Below are positions 63,522 to 64,000 of a DNA stretch of 64,000 nt, in pieces. This DNA comes from Helicobacter macacae MIT 99-5501. Its GTDB lineage: Bacteria; Campylobacterota; Campylobacteria; Campylobacterales; Helicobacteraceae. The translations under genes were made by a program, and so were the position numbers. Location of the stretch: contig NZ_KI669454.1 of NCBI RefSeq assembly GCF_000507845.1, positions 1,030,604-1,094,603 on the forward strand. Direction: 5' to 3'. Below the pieces are notes generated by a model, which saw nothing but the letters and a program-made list of their open reading frames with translations, did not search any database and was not told the origin of the DNA. Numbering within the stretch: the stretch's first letter is position 1; each line of letters starts with the position of its first letter.

Positions 63522-64000
63522 CAAAAAATTCATAATCGGCACTCGTGGTAGCGCACTCGCACTATGGCAAGCCGAGCATATCAAATCGCGACTAAAAGCC
63601 GAGCTAGGAGTAGAATCTACCTTAAAAATAGTAAAAACCAAAGGCGATAAAATCCTAGATGTTCCCCTTGCCAAAATCGGTGGCAAAGGGCTTTTTACCA
63701 AAGAGCTAGAAGAGCTGTTGCTAAGTGGGGAGATTGACTTAGCAGTGCATTCGCTAAAAGATGTGCCTGTGGAGCTACCAAGTGGGCTAACTCTAGCTAG
63801 CATAACCAAGCGCGAAGATGTGCGAGACTGCTTGCTAAGCTATAAGTATGAAAGCTTAGATTCTCTTCCACAAGGCGCAAAAGTAGGCACAACCTCGCTA
63901 AGACGCACGATGCAAATACTTGCCAAACGCCCTGATTTGGAAGCACTATCCCTTAGGGGCAATGTCCAAACAAGGCTAAAAAAGCTAGAATCTGGCGAAT
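63514..64000 (+). CDS. hemC: Hydroxymethylbilane synthase, N-terminal part (partial)
   Basis: HemC assembles four porphobilinogen units into hydroxymethylbilane. The visible 162 residues start with [20 protein letters not shown] and include the conserved [14 protein letters not shown] and VGTTSLRR segments with the substrate-binding lysine and arginines. The cofactor cysteine lies further downstream, outside the window. It overlaps fxsA by 8 bp and continues the H. pylori order (HP0237). Confidence 0.95.
   Translation, partial: MTSKKFIIGTRGSALALWQAEHIKSRLKAELGVESTLKIVKTKGDKILDVPLAKIGGKGLFTKELEELLLSGEIDLAVHSLKDVPVELPSGLTLASITKREDVRDCLLSYKYESLDSLPQGAKVGTTSLRRTMQILAKRPDLEALSLRGNVQTRLKKLESGE

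Noticed and set aside
1..64000. CRISPR array, IS element, prophage, restriction or toxin system
   Set aside because: No regularly spaced repeats, transposase or integrase, phage or defence genes were found; the repeats seen are palindromes and homopolymers.

Overview
The window looks like the chromosome of a Helicobacter species, probably of the enterohepatic type rather than H. pylori itself. Three things support this. Several blocks follow H. pylori gene order: bamA-mqnC-M16 protease-gatB (HP0655-HP0658), nth-fliN-fliO-tonB-pyrC (HP0585-HP0581), nuoA-N followed by pflA (HP1260-HP1274), and HP0242-HP0241-polyprenyl synthase-hemA-proS-hemC. Complex I is the epsilonproteobacterial form without canonical NuoE and NuoF. 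Non-coding DNA is AT-rich, with TATAAT -10 boxes and few -35 boxes. Species assignment is not attempted.

Layout. 1-5.5 kb: the serA tail with a strong terminator, an RsuA/RluB pseudouridine synthase, hemB, and four unrecognised proteins, three of them predicted envelope proteins. 5.6-8.1 kb: tRNA-Pro(GGG), a T-rich gap, a structured leader and amtB, then a small secreted protein. 8.2-10.8 kb: obg, a DUF2059 protein, rpmA and rplU on the minus strand. 11-12.2 kb: a zinc alcohol dehydrogenase behind a promoter with a dyad in a 19-bp spacer. 12.3-19.8 kb: the minus-strand cluster bamA-mqnC-M16-gatB, carrying two palindromic repeats. 20.2-24.4 kb: hemW, a solute-binding protein, hemD and bioD. 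24.5-26.5 kb: an outer-membrane protein gene divergent from feoA with a Fur-box-like site between them. 26.6-34.1 kb: nth, a CheX-like protein, fliN, fliO, tonB, pyrC and a Maf glycosyltransferase. 34.3-36.4 kb: an autotransporter with a G10 tract in its signal-peptide region. 36.7-54.9 kb: the nuo operon running into pflA, which carries a frameshift. 55-56.3 kb: a porin-like protein and a clear terminator. 56.6-64 kb: thiE and the HP0242-to-hemC operon.

How the genes work together. Tetrapyrrole synthesis is well represented (hemB, hemD, hemA, the start of hemC, and the haem-related hemW). Respiration is served by the nuo genes and by the menaquinone gene mqnC. Motility is served by the CheX-like protein, fliN, fliO, maf and pflA. 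Envelope biogenesis and uptake are served by bamA, tonB, amtB, the porins and the autotransporter.

The observations most worth following up are the G10 tract (likely phase variation), the G5 frameshift that splits pflA, the MerR-type promoter geometry upstream of the alcohol dehydrogenase, the Fur-box-like site before feoA, the palindromic repeats near bamA and mqnC, a structured amtB leader, and an abundant decamer (TAGATTTTGC) that also occurs in inverted pairs at gene ends. No IS element, prophage, CRISPR array or restriction system was seen, and most of the window is core genome.
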